Source of the DNA: Oceanicola sp. 502str15
GTDB lineage: Bacteria; Pseudomonadota; Alphaproteobacteria; Rhodobacterales; Rhodobacteraceae
Length of the DNA stretch: 64,000 nt
Assembly: GCF_024105635.1 (NCBI RefSeq)
Contig: NZ_WYDQ01000001.1
Span: 2,976,501 to 3,040,500, forward strand
Direction of reading: 5' to 3'
The position numbers and the translations under genes were made by a program. The notes under the pieces are model-generated. The model was not told the origin of the DNA. It did not search any database and saw only the letters and a list, made by a program, of their open reading frames with translations. Position 1 is the stretch's first letter. The number at the start of each line of letters is the position of its first letter. This document shows, one piece after another, positions 9,536 through 17,900 of the stretch.

Positions 9536-10804
9536 TTACCTCTCCACCAGTTTGACGCGGTTGTTGTACCAGTTCATCAGGCTGGAAATCGCAAGCGAGA
9601 TGATTAGGTAGATCAGCATGCCCAGCAGGAGCGTTTCCAGCTCCTTGCCGGTCTGGTTGAGGGTGATGCCCATCAACGTGCCGGTCAGGTCCATGTAGCC
9701 CACGGCGATGGCCAGAGAGCTGTTCTTGGTCAGGTTGAGGTACTGCGAGATCAGCGGCGGGATGATGACCCGCAGCGCCTGGGGCAGGACCACGAGGCTC
9801 ATGATCCGCTTGGGCCGCAGCCCGAGCGCCCCGGCGGCCTCGGTCTGGCCGGAGGAGATGGCGAGGATGCCTGCGCGCACGTTCTCGGCGATGAAGGCCG
9901 CCGTGTAGAGCGAAAGCGCCAGCCAGAGGGCGATGAGCGAGTTCCGCAGGTAGGTGCCGCCCTGGAAGTTGAAGCCCTTCAGCTCGGGGTAGCCAAGGTG
10001 GAAGCCCAGCGCCACGAGCACCACGATCAGCGGCACCACGATAACGCCGATCCGCAGATACCACGTGGTCGGCCGGACCCCGGTTGCCTCCTGGGTCACA
10101 TCGGCGCGGCGCTTGATGATGCCCGCCCCGACGATGCCCGCGATCAGCACCGCGACGATCAGGAGCAGGTCGATGCTCACCGAGAAGTTCATCGAGCTGG
10201 TGCCGAAGAAGTGGATGTCGCCCAGCGTGCGCGAAAACAGCGGCTCGGGCAGGTAGACGCCCCGGTTGGTGATGGCGACGGTGTCGAAGACCTTCATCGT
10301 CGCTTCCGGGTCATCGCCCCGGAAGGCGCTTGGCGCGGGGAGGGTCTCGATCAGGATTGCCATGGCGAAGACGATCCAGAGCAGCACCGGCACGTTGCGG
10401 AACATCTCGACGTAGATCGTCATCAGGCGGCCGATGAGCCAGTTGGGCGAAAGCCGCAGCACACCGACGATCACCCCGATCACCGTGGCGGTGATACAGC
10501 CGAGCACTGCGACAAGCAGGGTGTTCAGCAGGCCGATGAAGGCGGCGCGCAGGTGCGAATCCTGGTTGGAGTACTCCAGCAGTGTCTGGTTGATGTCGTA
10601 GCCCGCGGGCTCGCCAAGAAAGCCGAAGCTCACCGTCTTGCCGCTGGTCGCAAGGTTCTGCGCCGTGTTGCTGACAAGGAACCCGATGAGAAGAAGAAAT
10701 CCGATCAGAGCCACCACCTGAATCGTCATCGACCGGTAGCGGGTGTCGTATATGAGCATGGAAAGCCTGAAGTCGGCCTTCGGCGGCTCCGTGACAGTTG
10801 CCAT
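9536..10804 (-). CDS. aapQ: Amino acid ABC transporter permease (AapQ/BztB)
   Basis: A 422-residue permease of the HisM family with the EAA loop EAAGALGLRPKRIMSLVVLP in its C-terminal half. The N-terminal half carries a large periplasmic insertion between membrane helices, as in AapQ/BztB. It follows aapJ after a 145-base gap containing a strong stem-loop. It partners AapM in the pore. Confidence 0.95.
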   Translation of the reverse strand: MATVTEPPKADFRLSMLIYDTRYRSMTIQVVALIGFLLLIGFLVSNTAQNLATSGKTVSFGFLGEPAGYDINQTLLEYSNQDSHLRAAFIGLLNTLLVAVLGCITATVIGVIVGVLRLSPNWLIGRLMTIYVEMFRNVPVLLWIVFAMAILIETLPAPSAFRGDDPEATMKVFDTVAITNRGVYLPEPLFSRTLGDIHFFGTSSMNFSVSIDLLLIVAVLIAGIVGAGIIKRRADVTQEATGVRPTTWYLRIGVIVVPLIVVLVALGFHLGYPELKGFNFQGGTYLRNSLIALWLALSLYTAAFIAENVRAGILAISSGQTEAAGALGLRPKRIMSLVVLPQALRVIIPPLISQYLNLTKNSSLAIAVGYMDLTGTLMGITLNQTGKELETLLLGMLIYLIISLAISSLMNWYNNRVKLVER

Positions 10805-10910
10805 TGTGGCGCTCCCCCGAGCTATGTGCAGCTACACCTTCTCCGTCTGCAGGCAGATGCCCGCGAGCCTTTGGGTATAGCTTTTATGAGTTTTCATTGT
10901 CCCCGATGCG

Positions 10911-10940
10911 AAGGGGCGCGGCCTTGCGGTCGCGCCCCTT
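10911..10940 (-). other. Stem-loop between aapJ and aapQ (mRNA stabiliser or partial terminator)
   Basis: Ten perfect base pairs (AAGGGGCGCG / CGCGCCCCTT), extendable by CC/GG and a wobble pair. It starts 10 bases after the aapJ stop. There is no U-tract, so full termination is unlikely. Hairpins at this position commonly protect binding-protein mRNA so that the soluble component is made in excess over the membrane components. Confidence 0.65.
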
Positions 10941-10949
10941 GCAAATGTC

Positions 10950-11969
10950 TTAGCGGAAGGGCGGCGAGTAGAGCAGGCCGCCGTCGGTCCACTGGGCGTT
11001 GAGCCCGCGGCTCAGGCCGATCGGCGTGGCTGCGCCGATGTTGCTTTCGAAGACTTCGCCGTAGTTGCCGACGCTTTCGATGATCGCTTTGGCCCAGCCG
11101 GCCTCGAGGCCGAGCATCTCGCCGAGGTTGCCCTCGGTGCCGAGCAGACGGTTCACTTCGGGGTTGTCACCGGCTTCCATCGACATCTCGCCGACGTTGG
11201 CCGAGGTCACGCCGTACTCTTCGGCGGCAACCATCGCGTTGAGCGACCAGCGGACGATATCGCCCCACTCGTCGTCACCGTGGCGCACCAGCGGGCCGAG
11301 CGGCTCTTTCGAGATGATTTCCGGCAGGATCACGTGATCTGCGGCGTTCTCGAAGGTGGAGCGCGTGGCGGCGAGGCCGGAGGCGTCGGTGGTGTACACG
11401 TCGCAGGCGCCAGCGAGGTACTGCTGCTGGGCTTCGGCGTTGGTTTCGATCGGCACCGGCTCGTAGCTGATGTTGTTCACGCGGAAGAAGTCCGCGAGGT
11501 TCAGCTCGGTGGTGGTGCCGGTCTGGATGCAGACGGTGGCGCCATCAAGCTCCTTGGCCGAGCTCACGCCCAGCGCCTTGGGCACCATGAAGCCTTGGCC
11601 GTCGTAGTAGTTCACGCCGACGAAGGTGAACTTGAGGTCCACGTCGCGCGAGAAGGTCCAGGTGGTGTTCCGGGCCAGCATGTCGATCTCGCCGGAGGCG
11701 AGAGCGGTGAAGCGGGTCTTGCCGGTGGTGGGGACGAATTCGACGGCAGTTGCGTCACCGAGAACGGCAGCAGCAACGGCACGGCACACGGCCACGTCGA
11801 AACCTTCCCACTCGCCCGAAGCGTTGGGCGCAGCAAAGCCGGGCACGCCGGTTGCGACGCCGCAGTTCAGCTTGCCGCGCGCTTTCACGTCGTCAAGCGT
11901 CGCCGCAGCACCGGCGGTGGCGGCAAGGCCAGCGACGGTCAGTGCGCCGAGAAATAGGGATGTTTTCAT
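10950..11969 (-). CDS. aapJ: Amino acid ABC transporter substrate-binding protein (AapJ/BztA)
   Basis: A periplasmic binding protein (339 aa) with a Sec signal peptide (MKTSLFLGALTVAGLAATA, cleavage probably after AGA-A), followed by the family-3 solute-binding fold: LDDVKARGKLNCGV, GFDVAVCRAVAAAVLGD, TGKTRFTALASGEIDMLARNTTWTFSRD. The tail SRGLNAQWTDGGLLYSPPFR is typical of AapJ. First gene of the operon. Upstream lie 248 bases to the next gene with an imperfect promoter and a TTTGCCC/GGGCAAA inverted repeat. Confidence 0.95.
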   Translation of the reverse strand: MKTSLFLGALTVAGLAATAGAAATLDDVKARGKLNCGVATGVPGFAAPNASGEWEGFDVAVCRAVAAAVLGDATAVEFVPTTGKTRFTALASGEIDMLARNTTWTFSRDVDLKFTFVGVNYYDGQGFMVPKALGVSSAKELDGATVCIQTGTTTELNLADFFRVNNISYEPVPIETNAEAQQQYLAGACDVYTTDASGLAATRSTFENAADHVILPEIISKEPLGPLVRHGDDEWGDIVRWSLNAMVAAEEYGVTSANVGEMSMEAGDNPEVNRLLGTEGNLGEMLGLEAGWAKAIIESVGNYGEVFESNIGAATPIGLSRGLNAQWTDGGLLYSPPFR

Positions 11970-12157
11970 GTTTACCTCTTCCTGATCGTCCGGTGCCGTT
12001 TTGATACGGCTTTCCGGAATGGATACCGGCAGGGTGTGCCGATTGCGTTAGTGCGATGCCCGAAGCCTCGGAGCGCCGCAGAAGTGGGTCAAGTTGGCCG
12101 AATTCGCCACGGGACGTCAAGGGCAGGGTAGCGCGGTTCCTTGGCGTTAGGGAGATT

Positions 12158-12178
12158 TTTGCCCGGATTTTGGGCAAA
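12158..12178. other. Short perfect inverted repeat upstream of aapJ
   Basis: TTTGCCC, seven-base loop, GGGCAAA. It sits about 190 bases upstream of aapJ and 40 bases downstream of the ATP12-type gene, both on the minus strand. No T-run follows on the relevant strand, so a terminator is doubtful; it could be an operator for aap control. The rest of the 11970-12217 gap shows two TTGAC hexamers but no convincing -10 partner. Confidence 0.3.
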
Positions 12179-12217
12179 GGCTCACGATGAGGCACCGCTC
12201 GAAGCGTGTGGAAAGAA

Positions 12218-12934
12218 TCAGCGAGTCGCCCGGGAGAGCCGATAAAGCGCCGCCGCATGGAGGAAGTCGGCGCGTTTGCGGGCGGCCAGTTCGCTGGCCT
12301 CTTCGTCTTCGCCCCACTGCGAGATCTGCCAGTCCTCGTCCACCCGGCTCAGGGTCCAGAGCGTTTCGGGCGATGCGTGGCCGTCGAGCGCGGCCAGCCC
12401 CATGACGAGCGAGCCGGAGAGGGAGGTGAGGTCGTGCAGCGCGGTCAGGGCAAAGGGGTCCAGCCGGTGCACCAGCGCCCGCAGCGACTCGACCGTGGTG
12501 GCGGGCTGGGGCACGTGCATGACCCCGGTGGTCACGATGAGCGGCGCCTCGAGCACGTCGCGGGCCCAGTCGATCAGCGGGTCCCAGGCCTCGGCCTGAA
12601 GCCGGGAGAGGGCGCGGGGGCTGTCGGCGCGGTAGCAGATCAGGTCACTCTCGCCATAGGCGGCCACGATCTCGGCGACCTCGGCATGCTGCGGGGCAAC
12701 CCGGTCGAGCGCGGAATTGGCCGAGCGGGTGAAGGGCATGGTCGAGGGGTCGATCTTTTCGCCCTGCGCGGCCCATTCATCGGCCACCGCCCGGGCCAGC
12801 GCCTCGCTGGGCAGGGTGAGCGCCGCCTTGGCCGGGGTCTTCACCGGGCGGCCGTCGAGATGCACGGCAAAACCCTCGCCCTCGGGCACGGCCTCTGCCG
12901 CCTTCCAGAATCGCTTTGCTGCCCATTCGGCCAT
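12218..12934 (-). CDS. ATP12-family F1-ATPase assembly chaperone
   Basis: A 238-residue protein of the ATP12 family, conserved in alphaproteobacteria and mitochondria, where it chaperones the F1 alpha subunit. Recognisable parts are KRFWKAAEAVPEGEGFAVHL and DGRPVKTPAKAALTLPSEALA, then ADEWAAQGEKIDPSTMPFTR. A WDP motif and the LGS-like GSLVMGLAALDG segment follow towards the C terminus. It is three bases from the HAD gene upstream, within an rluC-type / HAD / ATP12 operon. I recall this trio as common in Rhodobacterales. Confidence 0.93.
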   Translation of the reverse strand: MAEWAAKRFWKAAEAVPEGEGFAVHLDGRPVKTPAKAALTLPSEALARAVADEWAAQGEKIDPSTMPFTRSANSALDRVAPQHAEVAEIVAAYGESDLICYRADSPRALSRLQAEAWDPLIDWARDVLEAPLIVTTGVMHVPQPATTVESLRALVHRLDPFALTALHDLTSLSGSLVMGLAALDGHASPETLWTLSRVDEDWQISQWGEDEEASELAARKRADFLHAAALYRLSRATR

Positions 12935-12937
12935 GCG

Positions 12938-13609
12938 TCAGCCTCCTGTTGCCCGGAAGATCGCATCGGGCAGCGCGGCTGCCGAGGTCACCACCTCGGC
13001 CGCCCCTGCCGCGTGCAGTGCCTCCACCGGGTGATAGCCCCAACTCACGCCGATGCCGGTGAGGCCGGCGTTGCAGGCCATTTCGATGTCAAAGCTGGTG
13101 TCGCCGATCATCACCGCCTGCCCGGCCTCGCAGCCGGTGTCGCGCAGCACCGCCTCCAGCATCGCCGGGTGCGGCTTGGAGGGGTGGTGGTCGGAGACCT
13201 GCTCGGAGGTGAAGAGCCCCGCGAGCCCGGCGGACTTGAACAGCGCATCGAGCCCGCGCCGCGACTTGCCGGTGGCCACGCAGAGCAGGTTCTCGGGCGT
13301 TTGCGACAGGGTGTCGAGCAGCTCGCGCATGCCGGGGTAGAAGGTGGCGCCGTCGGAGGTCTTGCGGATCTCGACGAAGCTGTCCTTGTAGGCGGCCACC
13401 ATCTGGTCAAGCTCGGACCCGGCCGCATCGGGGCACAGGCGGGCGATGCCGATGTCGAGCGAGAGGCCGACGATCGAGAGCACCTCGGCGCGCGCCGGCG
13501 CGGCGCGGCCCACGGCGGCGAAGCCTGCGGTCATGGCGGCGGCGATATCATTCTGGCTGTCGATCAGCGTGCCGTCGACATCGAAGATGATGCAGCGCAG
13601 GTCGGTCAA
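12938..13609 (-). CDS. HAD-IA family hydrolase (phosphoglycolate-phosphatase-like)
   Basis: A 223-residue HAD hydrolase. Motif I is IIFDVDGTLIDS with the nucleophilic Asp, motif II is VATGKS, the motif III Lys is in HHPSKPHPAML, and motif IV is MIGDTSFDIEMA. The helical cap between motifs I and II resembles phosphoglycolate phosphatases and PpaX, but the substrate cannot be set. The start overlaps the preceding pseudouridine synthase stop by four bases. Confidence 0.9.
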   Translation of the reverse strand: MTDLRCIIFDVDGTLIDSQNDIAAAMTAGFAAVGRAAPARAEVLSIVGLSLDIGIARLCPDAAGSELDQMVAAYKDSFVEIRKTSDGATFYPGMRELLDTLSQTPENLLCVATGKSRRGLDALFKSAGLAGLFTSEQVSDHHPSKPHPAMLEAVLRDTGCEAGQAVMIGDTSFDIEMACNAGLTGIGVSWGYHPVEALHAAGAAEVVTSAAALPDAIFRATGG

Positions 13610-14643
13610 TGATAGTCCTCGAAGGGGTCATCTTCGGCGAGGTCTTCCGTCCAACCGAAGGTGTTGAAGGTGTCTTTCATGTGCTCCGGCAGGGGCGCGG
13701 TCACGGTGACCGGCTTGCGGGTGACCGGGTGCAGGAAGGTCATCGAGCGGGCGTGCAGGTGCAGCTTGCCCGAGATGATGCCGCCCAGTTTGGCACCCCA
13801 GCCATCGCCCATGTTCTCCTGCGCGGAGCCGCCATATTTGCCGTCGCCCGCAACCGGATGACCGATCTCGGCCATATGGGCGCGCAGCTGGTGGGTGCGC
13901 CCCGTGATCGGCTCCAGCGCGACCCAGGTGGCGCGCCCCGCCACGCGGTAGAGTGCGGAATAGAGCGTGTGAGCGCGCTTGGCACCCTCGGTGGCCTCCA
14001 CCTCGCGGGGATGCACGCAGAGCATCTTTTCGCCCGCGCCACGGCCGCCCGGGGCCTTCACCAGACCGTATTTGATTTCGCCGTTGTAGGGGTGGGGCAC
14101 CCCGGCGACGACGGCCCAGTAGATCTTGCGGGTTTCCTTGTGGCGGATCGCGGCGGTGAGGTCGGCGGCGATGCGGCGGGAGCGGGCCAGCAGCAGAACG
14201 CCGGAGGTGTCCTTGTCGAGCCGGTGGACGAGGCGGGGCTTGTCCTCGGCATCGAATTGCAGCGCCTCGGCCAGCCCGTCGACATGCTTGGTCTGCCCGG
14301 AGCCGCCCTGTGTGGGCAGTCCGGGAGGCTTGTTGAGGGCGATGATGTGATCGTCCTTCCAGATCACCGCGTCGCGGATCATCTGCGCGTCGGCATCGAC
14401 GATGCGCGTGACCTTGGCGGGCGTCGGCGCGGCGCCCTCGGGCAGCGGCGGAATGCGCACCTCCTGCCCTTCCTCCAGACGGGTCGAGGCCTTCACCCGC
14501 CCCCCGTCCACCCGGATCTCGCCCTTGCGGCACATCTTCTCGATGCGGCCCTGCGGCACGTGCGGAAAGATCCGGCGGAACCAGCGGTCGAGCCGCTGGC
14601 CGGCGTCATCGGGGCCCACGGGAAGGCTCTGCACCCGGCTCAT
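13606..14643 (-). CDS. RluC/RluD-family 23S rRNA pseudouridine synthase
   Basis: A 345-residue protein with an N-terminal S4 RNA-binding domain (QRLDRWFRRIFPHVPQGRIEKMCRKGEIRVDG) and a pseudouridine synthase catalytic domain with the HRLDKDTSGVLLLA motif holding the nucleophilic Asp. The later GRTHQLRAHMAEIGHPVAGDGKYGG motif is also intact. Domain order matches RluC, which modifies 23S rRNA U955/U2504/U2580 in E. coli; site specificity here is not proven. Overlaps crcB and the HAD gene by four bases each. Confidence 0.9.
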   Translation of the reverse strand: MSRVQSLPVGPDDAGQRLDRWFRRIFPHVPQGRIEKMCRKGEIRVDGGRVKASTRLEEGQEVRIPPLPEGAAPTPAKVTRIVDADAQMIRDAVIWKDDHIIALNKPPGLPTQGGSGQTKHVDGLAEALQFDAEDKPRLVHRLDKDTSGVLLLARSRRIAADLTAAIRHKETRKIYWAVVAGVPHPYNGEIKYGLVKAPGGRGAGEKMLCVHPREVEATEGAKRAHTLYSALYRVAGRATWVALEPITGRTHQLRAHMAEIGHPVAGDGKYGGSAQENMGDGWGAKLGGIISGKLHLHARSMTFLHPVTRKPVTVTAPLPEHMKDTFNTFGWTEDLAEDDPFEDYH

Positions 14644-15017
14644 GCGAACACTCCCCGGCCAAGGGCCAGCCCGACGAAGAGGGCGAGGATCGAGAAGGTG
14701 ACGGAGACCACCACGTAAAGCGCCGCCGTGCCGACCTGTCCGCGCTCGAACAGCGTGACCGCATCGAGCGAGAAGGCCGAGAAGGTGGTGAAGCCGCCGA
14801 GCAGCCCGGTCATCACCAGCGGCGAGAAGGCATGGCCGCCCCGGAGCCCGACGAGGGCGGCGAAAAGCCCCATGAGGAGCGAGCCGACCACATTGACCGT
14901 GAGCGTGCCCCAGGGAAAGCCGGGGCCCATCAGTCGGATGGCCGCAACCCCGGTGAGGTAGCGGGCCGAAGCGCCGAGCGCGCCGCCGAGGGCGACCTGT
15001 GCAAGTGTTGAAATCAT
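14640..15017 (-). CDS. crcB: Fluoride exporter CrcB/Fluc
   Basis: A small (125 aa) four-helix membrane protein with the Fluc signature motifs GTLTVNVVGSLLMG and GGFTTFSAFSLDAV (the fluoride-lining Phe and Thr/Ser track). Fluc proteins are dual-topology dimers that export fluoride. The start is ATG 15017 (MISTLAQVA); the upstream in-frame extension is a translated intergenic repeat and not protein. No fluoride riboswitch is recognisable in the short upstream region. Confidence 0.93.
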   Translation of the reverse strand: MISTLAQVALGGALGASARYLTGVAAIRLMGPGFPWGTLTVNVVGSLLMGLFAALVGLRGGHAFSPLVMTGLLGGFTTFSAFSLDAVTLFERGQVGTAALYVVVSVTFSILALFVGLALGRGVFA

Positions 15018-15062
15018 GGGCGGCGTGTTGCGCCGGGGGCGGGGGAGAGTCAAGCGGGACGG

Positions 15063-15135
15063 GGTGTCATCCTCGGGCCTGACCCGAGGATCTCGGGGGG
15101 CGAGAGACCCTCGGGTCAGGCCCGAGGGTGACACC
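15063..15135. repeat. Long imperfect inverted repeat (palindromic intergenic element)
   Basis: Two ~33-base arms, GGTGTCATCCTCGGGCC... and its near-complement ending ...GGGTGACACC, are separated by a G-run. Each arm also contains a small hairpin (CCTCGGG CCTGA CCCGAGG). The element fills the space between rarA and crcB. It looks like a REP/ERIC-type dispersed palindrome; I recall closely similar CCTCGGGTCAGGCCCGAGG elements across Rhodobacterales genomes. Confidence 0.75.
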
Positions 15136-15137
15136 CG

Positions 15138-16460
15138 CTACCCCTTGTTCCGCTTTGCCCGGAGCGAGGCGAACCAGTCGACCCGTTTCTTCAGCTCACG
15201 CTCGAAGCCGCGCTCGACCGGCTGATACCAGACCGGGCGTTTCATGGTGTCGGGGAAGTAGTTCTGCCCCGAAAAGCCGTCTTCGGCGTCATGGTCATAC
15301 TGGTAGCCGTCGCCATAGCCCTGCTCGCTCATCAGCTTGGTGGGCGCGTTGAGGATGTGCTTGGGCGGGGGCTCGGAGCCGGTCTGCTTGGCTGACGCGC
15401 GGGCGGCCTTGTAGGCGACGTAGACCGCGTTGGATTTGGGCGCGAGCGCGATGTAGGTGAGCGCCTGGGCCAGCGCCAGCTCGCCCTCCGGCGAGCCGAG
15501 GCGCTCGTAAACTTCCCAGGCGTGAAGGCAGTGGGTCTGCGCCGAGGGGTCGGCAAGGCCGATGTCTTCCACCGCCATGCGGGTGATGCGGCGGGCCAGA
15601 AAGCGCGGGTCTTCGCCGCCTTCCAGCATTCGGGCGAACCAGTAGAGCGCGGCGTCGGGGTCGGAGCCGCGCACCGATTTGTGGAGGGCGGAGATGAGGT
15701 TGTAATGGCCGTCGCCCGACTTGTCGTATTGCGCGGCGCGGCGCTGCAGGCGGGCGGCGAGCGCCTTGGGGTCGAGCTTGGTGTCGGCCTTCCAGCCTGC
15801 CACCTGCTCCACGAGGTTGAGCAGCGCCCGCCCGTCGCCATCGGCCATGCCGAGCAGGCTCTCGCGCGCCTCGCCGGTCAGCGGCAGGGCGTGGCCCACC
15901 TCCTTTTCGGCGCGCAGCAGGAGCTTTTCGAGCGCCTTGCCGTCGAGCCGCTTCAGCACCAGCACCTGCGCGCGGGAGAGGATAGCGGCGTTCAGCTCGA
16001 AGCTGGGGTTTTCGGTGGTGGCGCCGACCAGCACGATGGTGCCGTCTTCCATGTGGGGCAGGAAGCCGTCCTGCTGGGCCTTGTTGAAGCGGTGGATCTC
16101 GTCGACGAAGAGCAGCGTGCCCTGCCCGTTGGAGCGCCGATGCTTGGCGGCCTCGAAGACCCTTCGCAGCTCGGGGACGCCGGTGAAGATGGCGGAGATC
16201 TGGACGAAGGCGAGATCGGTCTCATGGGCCAGCAGGCGGGCGATGGTGGTTTTGCCCACGCCGGGCGGGCCCCAGAGAATGAGCGACGACAGGCTGCCGG
16301 AGGCGAGCATGGCGCCGAGCGGCGCGTCAGGCGCGAGCAGGTGCTCCTGCCCGATCACCTCGTCGAGCCGCGCCGGGCGCAGGCGGTCGGCCAGCGGGCG
16401 CGGGGCGCTCGCGGCGGCGGCGGCGGAGGTTTCGGCTGAGGTATCGAAGAGATCGGCCAT
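15138..16460 (-). CDS. rarA: Replication-associated recombination protein RarA (MgsA)
   Basis: An AAA+ ATPase of 440 residues related to clamp loaders and RuvB, acting at stalled replication forks. Visible motifs: RPLADRLRPARLDEVIGQEHLL, Walker A GPPGVGKTT, Walker B LLFVDEIHRFNKAQQD, sensor 1 GATTENPSF, and the C-terminal MgsA region with YNLISALHKSVRGSDPDAAL and FARMLEGGEDPRFLARR. Full length. A single gene followed by the long palindrome. Confidence 0.96.
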   Translation of the reverse strand: MADLFDTSAETSAAAAASAPRPLADRLRPARLDEVIGQEHLLAPDAPLGAMLASGSLSSLILWGPPGVGKTTIARLLAHETDLAFVQISAIFTGVPELRRVFEAAKHRRSNGQGTLLFVDEIHRFNKAQQDGFLPHMEDGTIVLVGATTENPSFELNAAILSRAQVLVLKRLDGKALEKLLLRAEKEVGHALPLTGEARESLLGMADGDGRALLNLVEQVAGWKADTKLDPKALAARLQRRAAQYDKSGDGHYNLISALHKSVRGSDPDAALYWFARMLEGGEDPRFLARRITRMAVEDIGLADPSAQTHCLHAWEVYERLGSPEGELALAQALTYIALAPKSNAVYVAYKAARASAKQTGSEPPPKHILNAPTKLMSEQGYGDGYQYDHDAEDGFSGQNYFPDTMKRPVWYQPVERGFERELKKRVDWFASLRAKRNKG

Positions 16461-16544
16461 GGGGCAGATGTAGGGCCTCGGCGGGCCAAGGGGAAGCGTT
16501 TCGCCCGGGGCAGCATGGCGCTGCGCCGCCCCGGGCCGGGCACA

Positions 16545-17132
16545 TCAGTGCATGTTGTCGCGCAGGTCGATCGAGACGACCTGGTTGAGATGCCCGTCAA
16601 AGTCCATCACGCGCCCGGCGGCCTTGGCCTTGAGCCCGCAGCGCCCGGCCCAGCGGGGCCAGTTGGCGGGAATCAGGCCAAGCACCTCGGCGGCCCCAAG
16701 TTCGCGCGCGGCGCGGGTCATTTCCATGATCAGGTAGGCATGGACCCGGCGACGCACGTTCATCGGGGTGGTGTGGCTCACGAAGACGCGGCTCGATTCC
16801 CAGATGTTGTCGGCAATCGGCGCCTCGTAATCGAGCAGATCGGCCGGGATGGTATCGAGCAGATGCCTTTGCGCATCGCGGATCATGTAGCTGTAGATGC
16901 CGCAGCGTGCCGTGGTGGGGGTGAGTCGGATACCGGCGAGGATCTCGTCGCCATCATGCACCGCAACCCAGCGCGAGGCCGGGGTGTCGTACTGGTCGTA
17001 CTCCATGCCCATGGCCTCGGGCAGATCCCAGTTGTTCTGGACGATGAAGCTCTGTCGCCGGGCGCGAAAGAGGTTGGCAAAAAGCTCGCCGTGGTTGTGA
17101 AGGTTGGCGAAAGAGAGGGTGGTGGTTTGCAT
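16545..17132 (-). CDS. Acyl-homoserine-lactone synthase (LuxI family)
   Basis: A 195-residue autoinducer synthase that makes an N-acyl-homoserine lactone from S-adenosylmethionine and an acyl-ACP. The invariant LuxI residues are recognisable: RARRQSF (Arg, Phe), the W of NNWDLP, the Glu/Asp triad in MEYDQYDTP, Arg in AGIRLTPT, and Glu/Arg in WESSRVFV. It lies 68 bases downstream of luxR on the same strand. Its ribosome-binding site AGGAGA, six bases before the ATG, is one arm of a perfect 11-bp inverted repeat. Acyl-chain specificity cannot be read from sequence. Confidence 0.95.
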   Translation of the reverse strand: MQTTTLSFANLHNHGELFANLFRARRQSFIVQNNWDLPEAMGMEYDQYDTPASRWVAVHDGDEILAGIRLTPTTARCGIYSYMIRDAQRHLLDTIPADLLDYEAPIADNIWESSRVFVSHTTPMNVRRRVHAYLIMEMTRAARELGAAEVLGLIPANWPRWAGRCGLKAKAAGRVMDFDGHLNQVVSIDLRDNMH

Positions 17133-17138
17133 CGCATT

Positions 17139-17190
17139 TCTCCTGCTTGCTTGGGTGGTTGGTAAAGCAAGCCCTGCGCCAAGCAGGAGA
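17139..17190 (-). promoter_or_regulatory. Inverted repeat sequestering the luxI ribosome-binding site
   Basis: On the minus strand TCTCCTGCTTG begins 10 bases after the luxR stop, and its exact complement CAAGCAGGAGA ends six bases before the luxI ATG. The second arm contains the Shine-Dalgarno AGGAGA. In RNA this would be an 11-bp stem closing a 30-base loop. The loop has a GCTTGCTT stretch that could compete for the CAAGC part of the second arm. Expected effect: low luxI translation unless a ribosome finishing luxR, or another factor, opens the first arm. Confidence 0.7.
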
Positions 17191-17200
17191 GATCGGCACG

Positions 17201-17812
17201 CTAGAGCAGTCTGTATTCCTTGGCCCGCTGGAGCGCCTCGGCCGTGGTTCGGGCTCGGAGCCTTTCCCGTGCGGCGGTGAGGCGCGCCTTGAGTGCGCTT
17301 TCGGAAATCTTGAGTTTGGCAGCTGCAGCAGTGTGACGATCCCCTGCTGCAATCAGGCGCAGAGCATCTATCTGTGCCTGGGTCAGACTCTCCGGAGGCT
17401 CTGTCAGGTCGTGCAGCCTGCGGATGATATCGCCAATCGCGGCGATCTCATCTGCTTCAAATTCGCGGTCTGCTCGCGCTGCCCCTGCAATCGTGCGTGA
17501 AGAGATGGGACCACAAGACACCTGCACCCCATACTTCAGGCCAAACTCCGCGGCTTCATCGAGAATGCCGAACGGGTCCGGCAGTTCCAATTCGCTCCAC
17601 CGCGTTTCCCCTTCTGTGGAAAACCCCCAGGCGATCATCGGGTCGCGCATGGCATAGGCCTGCGCTGTGTAATGATCCGTCCATGCCTGATTGTAGGTTT
17701 GAAAGGTCACCAGCGGTGAGGCAAAACGGATGTGCAACCCGGCGTGAAATCCCGCCGGGGCCAGCTTGCCGAGGGCCGCGAGCTCCCTGTCTATCCTTTG
17801 TTTTTCAGACAT
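17201..17812 (-). CDS. LuxR-family autoinducer-binding transcriptional regulator
   Basis: A 203-residue quorum-sensing regulator. The N-terminal autoinducer-binding domain has the usual aromatic and acidic residues in YNQAWTDHYTAQAYAMRDPMIAWG and a conserved Gly in YGVQVSCGP. The C-terminal HTH (SLTQAQIDALRLIAAGDRHT, then LKISESALKARLTAARERLRAR) is divergent but aligns with LuxR DNA-binding domains. It precedes luxI on the same strand and presumably responds to the LuxI product. No good Shine-Dalgarno precedes the ATG at 17812, and a promoter-like pair sits directly upstream. Confidence 0.92.
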   Translation of the reverse strand: MSEKQRIDRELAALGKLAPAGFHAGLHIRFASPLVTFQTYNQAWTDHYTAQAYAMRDPMIAWGFSTEGETRWSELELPDPFGILDEAAEFGLKYGVQVSCGPISSRTIAGAARADREFEADEIAAIGDIIRRLHDLTEPPESLTQAQIDALRLIAAGDRHTAAAAKLKISESALKARLTAARERLRARTTAEALQRAKEYRLL

Positions 17813-17817
17813 GTCTT

Positions 17818-17846
17818 TTTAGACAAGTTGCCAGAAACCCAGTCAA
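17818..17846 (-). promoter_or_regulatory. Putative sigma70 promoter of luxR
   Basis: On the minus strand: TTGACT, 17-base spacer, TCTAAA. The -10 ends only five bases before the luxR ATG, so transcription would begin at or near the start codon (leaderless mRNA). A 10-bp palindrome AGACATGTCT spans the start codon. Confidence 0.4.
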
Positions 17847-17900
17847 CCTTAAATTGAGCGCCACCAAACACACCGACTGGAGTGTATATTCGTGCAACAA

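Noticed and set aside
12158..12178. Intrinsic terminator for the ATP12-type gene
   Set aside because: The stem is only 7 bp and no T-run follows on the minus strand.
14640..15134. A longer CrcB beginning at 15134
   Set aside because: The extra 39 residues translate the intergenic palindrome; Fluc family length fits a start at 15017.
17133..17200. A lux box (LuxR operator) in the luxR-luxI gap
   Set aside because: The inverted repeat has a 30-base loop, far wider than a ~20-bp lux box, and one arm is the ribosome-binding site; an RNA structure is the simpler reading.
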